This document shows, piece after piece, positions 22,084 to 33,500 of a stretch of DNA of 64,000 nucleotides. Location of the stretch: the NCBI RefSeq assembly GCF_032884065.1, contig NC_088867.1, forward strand, positions 42,029,314 through 42,093,313, read 5' to 3'. How positions within the stretch are numbered: position 1 is the first letter of the stretch; every line of letters begins with the position of its first letter. The translations under genes were made by a program, and so were the position numbers. Source of the DNA: Artemia franciscana. Its lineage: Eukaryota; Arthropoda; Branchiopoda; Anostraca; Artemiidae. The notes beneath the pieces are model-generated. The model was not told the origin of the DNA. It made no database searches and was given only the letters and a program-made list of their open reading frames with translations.

Positions 22084-23456
22084 AAACGCGTTTAGATTCC
22101 CCTAAGTCAACGCATTCAAGTACAAAAAAGCTATTATTTTAATAGTTTCCCTCTCCTCAGAACAACAGTTTCCAGATGATGGAATGTACCTTCAAGGCTA
22201 CGTGAAGAAAAATTACAACCCATAGAAGCGTTTTTATGATTCAGTTCACTATCAACAATAGCTCAGTAGTGTGTTTTTCTTATCGTTTTCTAGCGTTTTT
22301 ACAAGTAATATTTTTCACATTTAGGGTTTTTTATATTTTTTAAGCAAAGCGAAATCGTTTTATTTTAAAAAGTGCTTAATATTATACTATTTTTTATTTC
22401 TTACCCTTACCTACCACAGCAGGCAACGCACCTTCCGGCTTCCGTTCTGGCCGTCGCATCCTCCGGGCGATCCGGTTAAGTCCAGCCCTCTGGGTGGGAC
22501 GCATTTCCAAGTGTCCATCTAAATACTGTTTTTTAATGCCCACTGCCCATAAATAAATATAAATATGTAAATATATTCATGTGCCTATTTAAATGTGTTT
22601 TTAGCGCTTTTATTTCTGTTAAATTCAACAGATTGTATTTATTCAATAGATTGAGGGTGTTTGGTTAGCTGTATTTTGACAGCGAGAAGAGTAATATGTA
22701 TTAATTTCAAACTTCATTTAGATCATTTCTTTGCAGAACTTCAATGTCTGGAAAAATAACACTTTTAACAAAAATAATTAAAAATCGTAATAAAATGTTT
22801 TTAGAAAACCCAAACAACATGTATTAGTGCTATATTTTGGGGCAAGAGTCCTATGATAGAATAAAGAGTATTGCATCATACATAAAATTCATATGGGAAC
22901 TTGATGTATTTAATATTATTAAACCATATTTGAGGTTGATTATTGATAATTTAGTCTAAGCCATTGAAGAATGATCTCAGGAGATGTTATAGTCATTCTC
23001 GGTCCGGTCTCACCATGACCAAATTCCTGTAACTGTTGTTCTCCATAATCTCTTTCATCACAGTAAATGCATGATAGAGTAAATGCAGAAAACACTTGCT
23101 TTGAATTGTACTTACTATATCATCTATATATTATCTATCAACCATATATCATCTATATATCATATATCATGTTCAAGATTCAAGTTCTCTTATAAATTTA
23201 AACTAGTATCCCAAATGTATCTCAGTGAACCGAACTTCTTACTCTCGGCATACAATCAAGCTTCGAATAAACCATATGGTTAAATTCTATTGGATCTCAA
23301 TCAAAACATGCCTGAGGATATACGGGTGGTCATGATATTTTTCATAATGATATTACCGTATATCTACACGTAAATAGTAAAAAAGAAAACTAGTTGTCAT
23401 CATCACACTGAAAAACTACATGGAAACAGAAATTTATTTTCCATTCTAAGAAACTG
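22084..23456. other. Intergenic sequence with one GC-rich patch
   Basis: No gene is recognised. A patch at about 22410-22510 (containing GGCCGTCGCATCCTCCGGGC) stands out as GC-rich in AT-rich flanks and is unexplained. TATC/ATATC simple repeats lie at about 23110-23170. Confidence 0.35.
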
Positions 23457-24425
23457 ATTTATAATCAAGGTCTTCATTGATCCTTTTTCCAATCATAGTC
23501 CTCTTGAAGTTCATTATAGTAACAATACACTTGGCATTTTTTTGAAAATCACCAGCAGAAATTTAGTGCTGGTGATACATTTCTGATCAATCGAACAAGT
23601 GTTATTTGCGAAAAGGGGAATCATTTGTGGTCAATTGAACTTTTTAAACTGTCAAGAGTCTTAGACACTAGACCAGTAACGTAATGTCTATATAATAGGA
23701 AAGATGACGAGATTATTGGCAGTTTTTAAGAGTATGAGTTACAAAATTTTAACAACAAAGCAAGGTACCAAATGGAAAAGATATTACAGAGTCGTACTCG
23801 CAATGGTAAGAGACAGTTGCTTACTCATTGGCTAGGATATAACTCTAGTTTTGACTCTTAGACTGACGTTGAAGACGTTCACAATTCCTAATGATTTTTG
23901 TGTGACATTCAAGTCCAATGTCTCTGATTTCCTTTATAATGATTTGAATAAAACAAGTGATTTCTGGAAAGAACTCTGCTCCACCATCGAATTCGAGGGA
24001 AGTTGCTCATTTTGACTGTATTCTTGAAAATGCATATGATATCCTGAGCAAAGATCGTACATATGATACAAAAGTTAGAAAAACGGATTGGAAAGTATAT
24101 GGTGAGGAAGAGGAATGGATATCTTCACTTCATTCTGAAACATACCTGCATCTCACCACAAAAGATAAGTAATGTGGTATGACTAATATGTGTCATGCTA
24201 TCAATGGACAAATCTACTCGTAAAAATGGTGCCTTCACATTCAACTATTCAATGGAACAAAGGAGAATTTGAATTAGATCTCCCATTGAGATTGAAATGA
24301 TTCGTTTCAACGACAACCTGAGATATGTTCTTGGTCTTAAACGGAATCTAATCCAGAGTAAAAGTGCCGAAAGCATAAGTGGGATGGAACGCGTTATTTT
24401 TGTAAACTATCCTATCGGCTTCTCA
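23457..24425 (+). pseudogene. Possible virion-associated protein of the Polinton-like relic (weak)
   Basis: Broken plus-strand frames read FSNHSPLEVHYSNNTLGIFL (about 23481-23540). Just before the R1 insertion they read IEMIRFNDNLRYVLGLKRN (about 24290-24350). A start with short 'SN..' and 'NNT' motifs, and a later '..L.. LRYVLG' motif, resemble an uncharacterised protein commonly found beside the capsid gene in Polintons. Several stops intervene, and the R1 element cuts the sequence at about 24425. The position between the polymerase and capsid fragments is the main support. Confidence 0.3.
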
Positions 24426-26305
24426 TCTGATTAAATGAAAAATACAAGTTTTTCAACTGAAAGTAAAGAGCGACATTAAAACTTAAAACGAACAGAAATT
24501 AATCTGTATTTAAAGGGGATTTTTCCTCCTCAACAACCGAATTTTACGCTAAAGTTTGACTCTTTCTCTCAAATTTACTTTTTAAAACAGTACAAAACTG
24601 TAGCATAAAGAGCAGGGTGCTGAGGAGGGAAAAGCCCCTTTAATATACGGAGTAATTTCTGTTCGTTTTAAGCTTTAATGTCACTCCTTACTTTTAGTTC
24701 AAAAACTTGTTTTTTCTTTTAATTTCTGAATGTTTTTGAATAAATACATTTTTTGATTTTGGCTGTCCCCACATGAGTAATTAAAACAAATTTTAAATGT
24801 TAAATTTTTTGGGATAAATGGCTTTCTCTTAGTTTTGATCGGAAGATTTTCAGAAAAAAGGGGTGGGGGAGGAGGTCTAGTTGCCCTCCAATATTTTGGT
24901 TACTTAAAAAGGCAACTAGAACTTTTGATTTATAAGAACGTTTTTATTTGTAGAAAATATACGTAACTTGCGATTTAACTCAAATGACAAACTTCTGTAT
25001 TTGTATATTTTTATTATGTATATGAGGGGGTTTTCCTCGCTCTTTACACTAAAGCTTAAATTTTGTCCCATTTCTTTAAGAATGACCCCTGAATCACAAA
25101 GCTCATAGAATAAATATTTGAGATTACTAAAAATACTTTGGCGTAAAGAACGAGATGTTTAGGAGGACATGAACCACACATATGAGAAATAATTTCTATT
25201 CGTTTTAAGTTTTAATGCTGCTCCTTACTTTCAGTTGAAAACTTCTCCATATTTATTTTTTAATTGTTTTGTTTTTGTTTTAAATAATTCTGGAATATCC
25301 TGCGCTCCTTTCGTGGAAATTATCTAATCCCATGACAAATCCCCAGCTCTAAATGGGTACCTGGAGAAATCTGGGGAAGATAAACAGGAAGAATGTGCAA
25401 AAGCACAGGATGGCTGGCCCCCAACCTCCCATTGCACTTCCTGGCTGAAGGGCCAAGAAACGGAGATCAGCACCACCGGTAGGGACTGTAAAGTCTAATG
25501 CCGTATCCTTTACCTTTACCTTTTTACCATGACAAATTCCTCCATGGAAAGATCCTCCCACGTAACCCCCTCCACTCAGCCCCCCTCCCAACCAAAGCAA
25601 TCCCCCTGAAAACATCTGCAAACTTCCAAATAACCATTAATATACCTAAGCCCTGGTCAAATTTTGTAACTTGCAGCCCCCCCCCCTTGGACAGTGTGGG
25701 AGTAAGTCGTCCCTAAAGATATTTTTATTAGGTTTTTTGACTATACTGAACAAAATAGCTATCTCAAAATTTTGATCCGTCGACTTTGGAAAAAAATGAG
25801 CTTGGGAGGGGGCCTAGGTGCCCTTCAATTTTTTCGATCAGCTAAAAAGGGCACTAGAAATTTTTATTTCCGTTAGAATGAGCTTTCGCGTGACATTCTA
25901 GCACCACTGGGTCGATAAGATCACCCCTGGTAAAAAAAATAAACAAATAAGCATGCACCCGTGATCGGTCTTCTGGCAAAAATACGAAATTCCGCATTTT
26001 TTGAGATAGGAGCTTGAATGTTCTATATTAGGGTTTTTTGATACGGTGAATGAGATCATGTAATTGTTGTCAAGATTTTTTGATTTTTAGGGGGTGTTTC
26101 CCCCATTTTCCAAAGTAAGGCTAATTTTCTCAGGCTCGTAACATTTGATGGGTAAGACTAAATTTGATTAAATGTATATGTTTAAAATCATCATAAAAAT
26201 CTGACTGCAACCATTAGCATCAAAATTCTGTTTTTTAGAGTTTCGTTTACTTTTGAGCCGGGTCGCTCCTTACTACGGTTCATTACCACGAACTGTCTGA
26301 TAATT
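24425..26305 (+). mobile_element. R1 repeat element, near-complete copy
   Basis: A foldback hairpin (arms about 24445-24555 and 24615-24722; each with CTGAAAGTAA, AAACGAACAGAAATTA and a CTCCTCA block) is followed by the ~1.5-kb R1 body. That body has 'ggcttttctcttagttttgatc'-like, 'aagaatgacccctgaatca' and 'gacattctagca' blocks. It ends in the terminal motif 'gagccgggtcgctccttact' and 'accacgaactgtctgat'. It contains a SINE insertion. It has no coding capacity and interrupts the Polinton-like relic. Confidence 0.8.
25341..25526 (+). mobile_element. SINE-like insertion with 11-bp target duplication
   Basis: A 186-bp stretch within R1 is absent from other R1 copies. It is flanked by CCATGACAAAT on both sides (25330-25340 and 25527-25537). 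It ends in a CCTTTACCTTTACCTTTTTA tail following 'gtctaatgccgtat', typical of a SINE with a short simple-repeat tail. It has no coding potential. The head has no clear tRNA A and B boxes, so it may be 5'-truncated or derived from another RNA. Confidence 0.75.
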
Positions 26306-27084
26306 GTATATTTCTTTAAGCATCTTTTACCGAGGCGTTGAGGGTTGGTCATACCAATGTCCACCTTCTACATTTTATAGAACGAAAATAACTCATGAAT
26401 GCAGTCATCGCTATAATATAAAGCACCTTCATTATACTCCAGTCAACAGCTCTGAGCTCTGATATCTTTTTGGAGCTCTGGTAGTTAAAATTAAGATGCG
26501 AATTGAGTGGTTCTCTAGCAATAACAAAAGATTTAGCTGTGATTGTCTGTCATTTTGACCTGATCAGTGAGATGGCTAATAGAAAAAATACTTTTGTTTG
26601 TCCTCATGTTGATTTCTATGTTGCTTTTACCACGACGATTGCGTCGTGGAATGGACTGTTACAGGGGTTGTTCCTCATTGTCCCGTTACGGTCTCAGCAA
26701 TTTGTTTGCAAAGTTGTTTTGCTTTGTTGCCCTTGCTAAAAAAAATACATTGCACAATTTGCCAAGGATTTGAAGTCCTCTACAAGACACATTTGGGGTT
26801 CTGGTAATGATTTCAAAGAAAGAGTTTCTTAAAATTTCAGGTCCGGCACGTGATCCCTTGGCCAGAGATTAAAATCACGACAATGGGGAAAGGGTTTAAA
26901 AAGGGTGAGAAATATTTCATCTTTCATCAGTCTCAACCCAGGCTAGAAGCGTAAATCGACATTGTTTTAGAAGAAAAAGAAACCAAAAGTAAAAGTCGTT
27001 AGAAAAAAATTGATTTCTTTCCCTGGAATGGAATATTTACCATATACAGGAATATCATCCTCTGGTCTACTAATCTCTAAGTCT
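26306..27084. other. Interval between R1 and capsid fragment
   Basis: No gene is firmly recognised. A segment at about 26890-26950 reads KGFKKGEKYFIFHQSQPRL and may be the decayed upstream part of the capsid region, but this is not supported enough to call. Confidence 0.3.
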
Positions 27085-28008
27085 TCTAAATGCTAAAAAT
27101 GTCGATGAGAGTGTAAAATATGGTAGACACAATTTGCTTAGGCAAGTCATTGTCTACATTAATGGAATGTTGATGAGCACGAGCAAAAATCTTTCAAATT
27201 ATGTAAGTTAAATACGATTCATGTTGATAACTCCTATTTTGTATAAGAAAATTGAGATATTTGGCTATTGGATATGAATACAAAACCAACACTGAAACTA
27301 CCAATATACTTAGATATGCAACAACTAAATATTTACACTAGGTTGGAGAAATAAATCATAAGACATTTAATATACCTCAACGGATGCCTCCCAATGTTAA
27401 GATTGATATAAAGCTAAAACTTGTTCCGTCCAATCTTATTTTGCGAAAATTACTTGACATTGCACCTCATGTAACAGTATATCTCACCTCGGCGATACTT
27501 CGTGTTCGAAAGCAACCGGTTATGAGTTCCGTTGCCTTGGCAATTGAGAAATTAAGAGCTAGTGAAAATAATATCAAACTGCTCGTTCTGCACAGAATCG
27601 TGAATCAACGACATGTTTCTACAGGTACATGTACCTAAACCGATTCGTCACTAATCACTTGATAAATCCCATCAAATATTTCTTTGGCTTTCGCATAAAG
27701 TTCTAGGGCCGTTGGATCATGGACAAACTCTCAACATAAAATTTTAATATTTGGACTTTTACCTCTTATATGTAAAGTAAATGGAATTCCATTCTACAAT
27801 TTATCCTTTGATGAATCCTTCAGGATCCTATACGAATGACAATACAATCTCTAGATCGATATTCACAATTTGCAAAAACTATAGCATCATTGTATTGGAT
27901 TTGTCCGTTACTCAAGATATGACTATGTTCCGAACGGGTAGAATACGTTTAGAGTCCACATTTTTCGAACCATTAGAGGAGAGTATAGAATTAATCTCAC
28001 TAAATTAA
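27085..28008 (+). pseudogene. Polinton/Maverick-like major capsid protein remnant
   Basis: Three plus-strand segments in different frames line up in the order expected for the double-jelly-roll capsid protein of Polintons. Segment 1 is YGRHNLLRQVIVYINGMLMS (about 27116-27180), a conserved N-terminal strand pattern. Segment 2 is RMPPNVKIDIKLKLVPSNL, then VTVYLTSAILRVRKQPVMSS (27384-27638), like the middle strand-plus-'LRV.K' motif. Segment 3 is LDLSVTQDMTMFRTGRIRLE then FFEPLEESIELI (27781-28008), like the C-terminal motif. The three-way agreement is the best evidence for the element class. At least two frameshifts separate the segments, so no functional protein is made. Confidence 0.65.
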
Positions 28009-28095
28009 TTTGAAACTATTGGGGAATTACCCCTGATGGCAGTGTTCTAGTGAACTTGCCACCATGAACACAAATCAAATATCAACGTAATCAAT

Positions 28096-28572
28096 TTGGA
28101 TTCTTACATGTCCAAATGCAAGTCCTATTCTATACCCTCGGATTTCCTTGAGTATGTTGAAAATGTTAAGAATATTCTTATCATTGTTAACAGTAGTCCA
28201 TCAGTTTTAAAGACGGAGCACTCGCTACGCATCTTTCAAATAGAAAGAATATTGAATTTCTTGATCCTCTTAGCCTACCATATGCATTCAAAATGCCTCA
28301 CATTAAAAGCTTTCTTGAGCAAAGCAGAAAATCTATTATTAAAAATCAGAAATGATTAAAAGATTTTACAACTAAAAGCTATGGTTTTCATGGAATATTA
28401 TTTGTTATCTTTCGATGTCAGTGTATAATTACAGTGAATTTCATAGCATTAATGGTGACAATCATCGATTGAACGATTTTCTAGTTGAAAACATTCTTTC
28501 CTACCTGTATAATATAAATTTCAATGCCCTAAGAGTTGAATGTTTTGAAAATATTTATGAATTTGTTTATTA
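28096..28572 (+). pseudogene. Unassigned coding-like remnants downstream of the capsid fragment
   Basis: An 87-codon frame (28096-28359) reading MDSYMSKCKSYSIPSDFLEY is followed by a second short frame (about 28427-28572) with NYSEFHSINGDNHRLNDFLV. The second frame ends at TAA, with AATAAA right after it. Neither matches a family I recognise. Their orientation, the spacing after the capsid fragment and the closing polyadenylation-like signal suggest the 3' end of a plus-strand unit of the same element. Confidence 0.3.
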
Positions 28573-28607
28573 ATAAAAAAAAATGTATGTTCACAACACT
28601 ATGTTTT

Positions 28608-29330
28608 TTAGATTTCTTCTTCCACGTATAGGTAGCCATCGTAAATGATAAGCAACGGCAGCCCGTTAGGATTCAACTTGTATTCATCTTGGCATGCAAA
28701 ATCAGGGTCACATTTTCTACAATACAAGTTAACTTAATTTTTATTGTTTCTTTTCGTAATATCAATAATACTATTCTGATTCATATTATAAAATTCAGAT
28801 CTTTCAATTTGCTTATTTGAAGCAATGTTACATACGAAATCCTCATATGAGGGATCACTCTCTGTAACAACCAAATAAAAATCAGTAAGCTTATAATATA
28901 CTAATATAGTTAACATTTTCAAAGTAATGCCGTAAAAACCAGACTCTCTTGTTATTTCAGCAATTGAAGGGTAGACCAGGTTCTTCCTCCCAAAACAATT
29001 TAAAACAACGACGATAAAAATGTCTTAAAACAAACAGAAATCAAATTTAAGTTTTTTTACAATCATAAACTGGTAAGTATGGTCCTTTGCATCATTTTGA
29101 TCGTAGTGACAATTAGAATATATTAAACCTCTAATGTGGGAATCACAAACATCTTCAAGACAGAAATTAAAGTCTTTATGTTGATCTGCATATCCTCTAT
29201 GCAATTTACATGAATTCCACAATCTACATTTTTCATTATAGTCATTAATAATTATACAATTCTCACAGGATAACCAGCTTATCAACGTATACAAACATCT
29301 TCAATATTCACTTTCTCATTGCTCAAAGAA
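28608..29330 (-). pseudogene. Possible caspase-like remnant following the CARD
   Basis: Minus-strand frames below the CARD read CIIINDYNEKC, then KLHRGYADQHKDFNFCLEDV (29294-29025) and KLKFDFCLF. This gives a first-strand plus R-G-x-x-D-x-x-x-F pattern, as at the start of a caspase p20 domain. Further on, KLTDFYLVVTESDPSYEDF (28922-28734) resembles the start of the small subunit. I cannot find the catalytic SHG or QACxG motifs, and frames shift between segments. It is therefore either a decayed caspase, an inactive caspase-like decoy, or a misreading. The last frame, ending YLYVEEEI (stop at 28608), may belong to it. Confidence 0.35.
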
Positions 29331-29448
29331 ATTGTCTCGCGATCAGTCAAATGAATGTCTTCTAGGAGGAGGAGTAATCGAGTGACGTCAAAAAACTTAT
29401 TTAGACATGAATATCGACTCATTTGTTGTTGCCTTGCGGAATAGCCGT

Positions 29449-29691
29449 CTAGGTAGTGGCTAAAAGCATAATCACAGTATCATTTTGTTTTGTTTCAATT
29501 AATATTTCAATAAATTGAGCGAATGTATCTAGGCCACAACGTAAATGTTTCACACAATAGTCCAAAGATGGAGACTCACTTCTCATTTTATCATCAAGCA
29601 TTCTTTGAGAAAATATTTCGTCATCTAAAATCAAGCGTTTCTACAAAGTTACTAGATTCTGTATGATTTTTTGGTCCTCATATCCACTCAT
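29449..29691 (-). pseudogene. CARD-like domain, one premature stop
   Basis: An ATG at 29691-29689 opens MSGYEDQKIIQNLVTL. One in-frame TAG (29643-29641) is followed in the same frame by KRLILDDEIFSQRMLDDKMR, then LDYCVKHLRCGLDTFAQFIE and ILIETKQNDTVIMLLA, stopping at 29449. The spacing of hydrophobic helices and the late 'L..L...G..F..F...L..T.Q......L' pattern fit a caspase-recruitment domain of ~80 residues. CARDs mediate homotypic contacts in apoptosis and immune signalling. It is convergent with the plus-strand capsid-side remnants and sits at the edge of the Polinton-like relic. A death-fold other than CARD is possible. Confidence 0.5.
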
Positions 29692-29869
29692 TTTTAATTC
29701 TGACGCTCTCACTCCGATTATAGACTAATAGGGATTCTTTCTTTCTTTGATACTGAAGCAAATCTAGTAAGTCACGCACGGTTACGTCACCCTCACCTGT
29801 TAATATTGAACCATGATCAATTTGTTACAACCAGGGCTTCTAAGATTGACTAGCGGATTCTAACAAACC

Positions 29870-30115
29870 CTATTACGTAAGACCCAAATTTTTTACGTAA
29901 AAACCAAGGAAATCCTGATTTTGTGAGACCCTGAAGGTTTTTCCCTACAGCCTTGAGTTTTTTAATCGTAACATCCATAGAAATCCTGATTTTGCGAGGT
30001 CTCGTTGTTTTTTGAAGAATCAGAGAAAACAATGACGTGACAATCTCGGAAATGCTGATTTAGCGTGGACCCTGAAGGTTATTCTAAGAATCAAAGAAAA
30101 ATACTGGGTAACAGC
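29870..30115. repeat. Degenerate ~75-bp tandem repeat (three units)
   Basis: Each unit has 'cgtaa/cgtga' then 'gaaatcctgatttt' (or 'gaaatgctgattta'), then 'gcgag/gtgaga/gcgtgga' and 'ccctgaaggtt' or a variant. Starts are near 29893, 29967 and 30034. Confidence 0.7.
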
Positions 30116-33062
30116 CAAACCCTACTACATAGCAAACAGAATAAACATTTCCTATTACGTAAGGGACACCTGCATCTCTTAGAAAACATTCTCTATTACG
30201 TAGGTGTATATACCGTTACAGGTACGTGCATAAGTCCAAAGTTTGCATAATAGCGTCTTGAGGGACTAGTAGCTTCAGATTTACCCTTATGGGAGTCCCT
30301 GGAAGCATAGAGGCATCACTGAAACAAAAAGCATTGAGACAGAAAAAATTGAAAAGTACTGAAAAAAAGGTTGCAAAGTGAAGTAAAAGAATATAAAAAT
30401 GAAAAAAGTAAAGTAATTACAAAAATTGCACAAAATCACAATGCTAATTGTGAAAATAGGATGAAAACTCTCAGAGTTCAGCTTTATTTTGGAATGCTCC
30501 AAAATGTTAAACAGATATCTTAGAGTAATATTGATATTTTTAAGTTCGGTCTTCTACCACCGACATCAATCAAACAAATCTATATCTTATCGTTACTAAG
30601 AAAGGCTATAAGTGTTGTTTTCTTTCTTTTTCTCATACACTATTTTTTTCTTTTCTCATATATCCTAACAAGTTTCGATATTTAGCTTCAAACTCGAGAA
30701 ATTTACATATTTGGAATTAACGTAAGAAGCGGATTCTTTGATGTAATTCTATGAAAAGTTAACTTCTTATACCTCTCCTATTGATAAGGGTTGTTCTTTA
30801 CTAGCCATTTGCTACCGTGAACAATTTGACTCTTTTTTTAATTACAACCAAATTATATGGAAGATATGTTAATCTATTCACAAATTAGAACTTATATTGC
30901 TGTTTAATTGCCTTTTCAAAAATCCTACAGATTTTCTTATCCCAATAGCTTTCGATGAGTATATTGGAAATTGGCGATTATTGTATTTAGAGTAACTCTA
31001 ATTTTTCTTATCCTATTAGTTTTCGAACACTATAATGGTAATTGGCGATCTTTGTATTTAAAGTAACTACAATTCTTTTAAGCCACTACAACAGTTCATT
31101 TTCATGACGTGCATGAGCATTGTGATCAAAAATCAATTTTCGAAAGTTGCTTTCTATTGAAAAGGGACGCTCTTAGCAGCTTGTTGCGTACAGTTTCTTT
31201 GCGTTACAGCTTTTGAATTAACTGTTTGATCTAGGTCTCTCTTAAATTTGACAAAGGAACTGTATTCCCAAAAGTTTTCTTATTCCTTAACCCCTGTTTT
31301 TTGAAATATAAGTCTAATATTCGTTAAAAATGTTTTGATCATCTCTGAAAAAGTACACCCCTCGGGCAATTTCAGTGAGAGAGTAAAATTTCAGAAAGAA
31401 TTTTTGGAGAGAGAAATGTAAAATATAGGAGATAAATTTATTAAATCAAAAGTTAATTTCGGAAAAAAAACAGAAACTATGGATTTAAATATTATAAAAT
31501 TTGGAGTTTTGTAGGTTGACTTTTAAGGCGTTAGGTAAATATTTTTTTCCAAAAATAAATCATCATTTTTATACAGATGAAGCGAAAATTCTTCTCTTCT
31601 TTTCAATCCTCTGTAAAAGAATACTTTTTAGCTGTTACGCCTATAACTGCGACTGATTTATCACCCTCAAGATTCAGATTCCATTTAGCATTTTATTTTT
31701 ATGTCATGAAAAAGATCAAATTTGTCACCTCTTTCCCTATTATTTACTCCTTTCTTCTGCTTGAAGTCTGTGGGAAAAAATAATTAATTACACTCCTTAG
31801 AATGGGAGGCGCCAAGCTATTTTTCAAAAGTTACTCTTTCGGAAAACAAATTTGCTCACGAAGTATGTCATTGACAGATGCATACCTTTAATGAATAAAA
31901 TATAGAATTGAAACTTTTGCATAATTATCCTTGAACTTACGGATCATATGTGCCTTTTTTAACCTCCACAAAACTACTTGTGTACCGTACAGGTGTGAGT
32001 TTGACAGCATCGCAATTGAAACGGTTAAATTATTGCTTTAAACTTTGAGAAGAGGGTGAAAATGGAAAAAAGTTAAATTTTTAATAGTAAATATAAAAAT
32101 TCGTAAATGAAACTCAAAATGACTTAATCTGGATAGTATAGGACGAGGGCTTTCTTCTAAATTCAGAAGCTGTAAGTGAAACTTTTAGGAATGGATGAAC
32201 TGTCCGAATGGGCACTGGAGGATATGCAACTAATAAAAATGCACTATTTGCATACTACTATTACTAAAACTAAGGGTGTTAATATGGAACTTTCCAAGAC
32301 TATTTGGAAGGTCTTGGGGTAAATCCAAATACTATGTGCAGGCAGGTTGTCAAAAAAGTGTATCAGTAATATCTCAGAAACAGATTAAAGCATTAAGATG
32401 AAACTATCCGGACACGAAGAGGAATTGTTGAGCTAGACCATCAATGTACAAAGTGAATATTAGTACTGCTACTGCTGCTATTAATACTACTGTAGTGCAG
32501 TGCTGCAGTGCGGTGCTGCAGTGCTCCAAGGCACGGACTTTTTTGAACTCGGAGTTATTGTTATACTAGATTATCAAAACTTTCAAAAACAGATCTGACC
32601 CAGATATAAAGGTGCAAGAATGTGTTTTTAAATTCCTATATCCAATACTTTCCTGTGAGTGGGGTTAGAAAGGCTTCATGACAATATTTTCTAACTATGA
32701 ACAAAATTTGAATCTGGCTTAAAAACCAGTGACGGTCCTAAAAACTGCTTTTAGTTCAACAGACTGAAGTCAAATTTCATTTATTAATTTTTTCAATGAT
32801 TAATCAGAAAGATACAGTTGTAATTATTACATCTTTAAAGATTTGGCAGAGCAACATTGAAAATGTCTTTCTGAGCCATGATATCTATAGTTGGCCCACT
32901 CTCAGTTATTTTATTGGCCAAAACAACAAATTTCCAAGTTATCAAAAAGGATTGCATTTATTTAAGTTTCCAGCAAGCTTGGAACTTTTAGAGAATGATG
33001 GGATGGGATCATTTCAGCTGATAAACTAAAATTTTCAAATGTAACGAGGACTGATTATTATG
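30116..33062. other. AT-rich intergenic sequence with small repeats
   Basis: No gene is recognised. A ~72-bp tandem duplication lies at about 30930-31075 (shared 'tttcttatcc', 'ttttcga', 'attggcgat', 'tttgtattta'). A CTG/CAG-like imperfect microsatellite with 'gcagtgctgcagtgc' lies at about 32460-32530. A 68-codon frame at 31577 follows a weak acceptor-like site but resembles nothing known. Confidence 0.4.
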
Positions 33063-33070
33063 AAATTATT

Positions 33071-33492
33071 GGCACTTGTGTATTATTCAGAACACACCAA
33101 ATAAGTAAAGTTAGGCTCTTTCGTGAAACAAACTACGATGCAGGTACATTTTAATTAGGTAAACCTAAGCTAACCGAACCTAAATGTTCCGTCTCGTAAA
33201 AGAATAAAGTCATGATAGGTCCATTCACGCACTGTTTTGTTTTGGGCAACAACCCCTTATCCTGGAAAAATATATTTGCATCTTTTTCAGTCTTTGGCAA
33301 ATGCCAAATCTTCATTTCAAAATCCATGTTCAGACACTATCTTCTATCACTATGCGTAGCAAAACTAAATTGAGTTTTGTCTTGGTGGCTATGAAACCTG
33401 ATTTTCTCATAAAATGTACCTGCATCGTAGTTTGTTTCACAAAAGAACCCAACTTCACTTATTGAGTGTGTTCAGAATAATACATACGTACC
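33071..33492. mobile_element. MITE C with 8-bp target duplication
   Basis: Inverted arms (about 33071-33154 and 33409-33492) share GTATTATTC..GAACACAC and GAAACAAACTACGATGCAGG. The ends are GGCACTTG on the left and, as complement, GGTACGTA on the right. AAATTATT flanks both sides (33063-33070 and 33493-33500). The centre is non-coding. GG...CC ends and the 8-bp duplication match MITEs A and B. Confidence 0.85.
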
Positions 33493-33500
33493 AAATTATT

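Noticed and set aside
26503-26773. Overlapping plus-strand frames of 68-78 codons as polinton genes
   Set aside because: No similarity to capsid, ATPase or protease motifs could be seen; position alone is not enough.
31577-31783. 68-codon frame after an acceptor-like site as an exon
   Set aside because: Frame is AT-driven and hydrophobic with no clear donor site or similarity.
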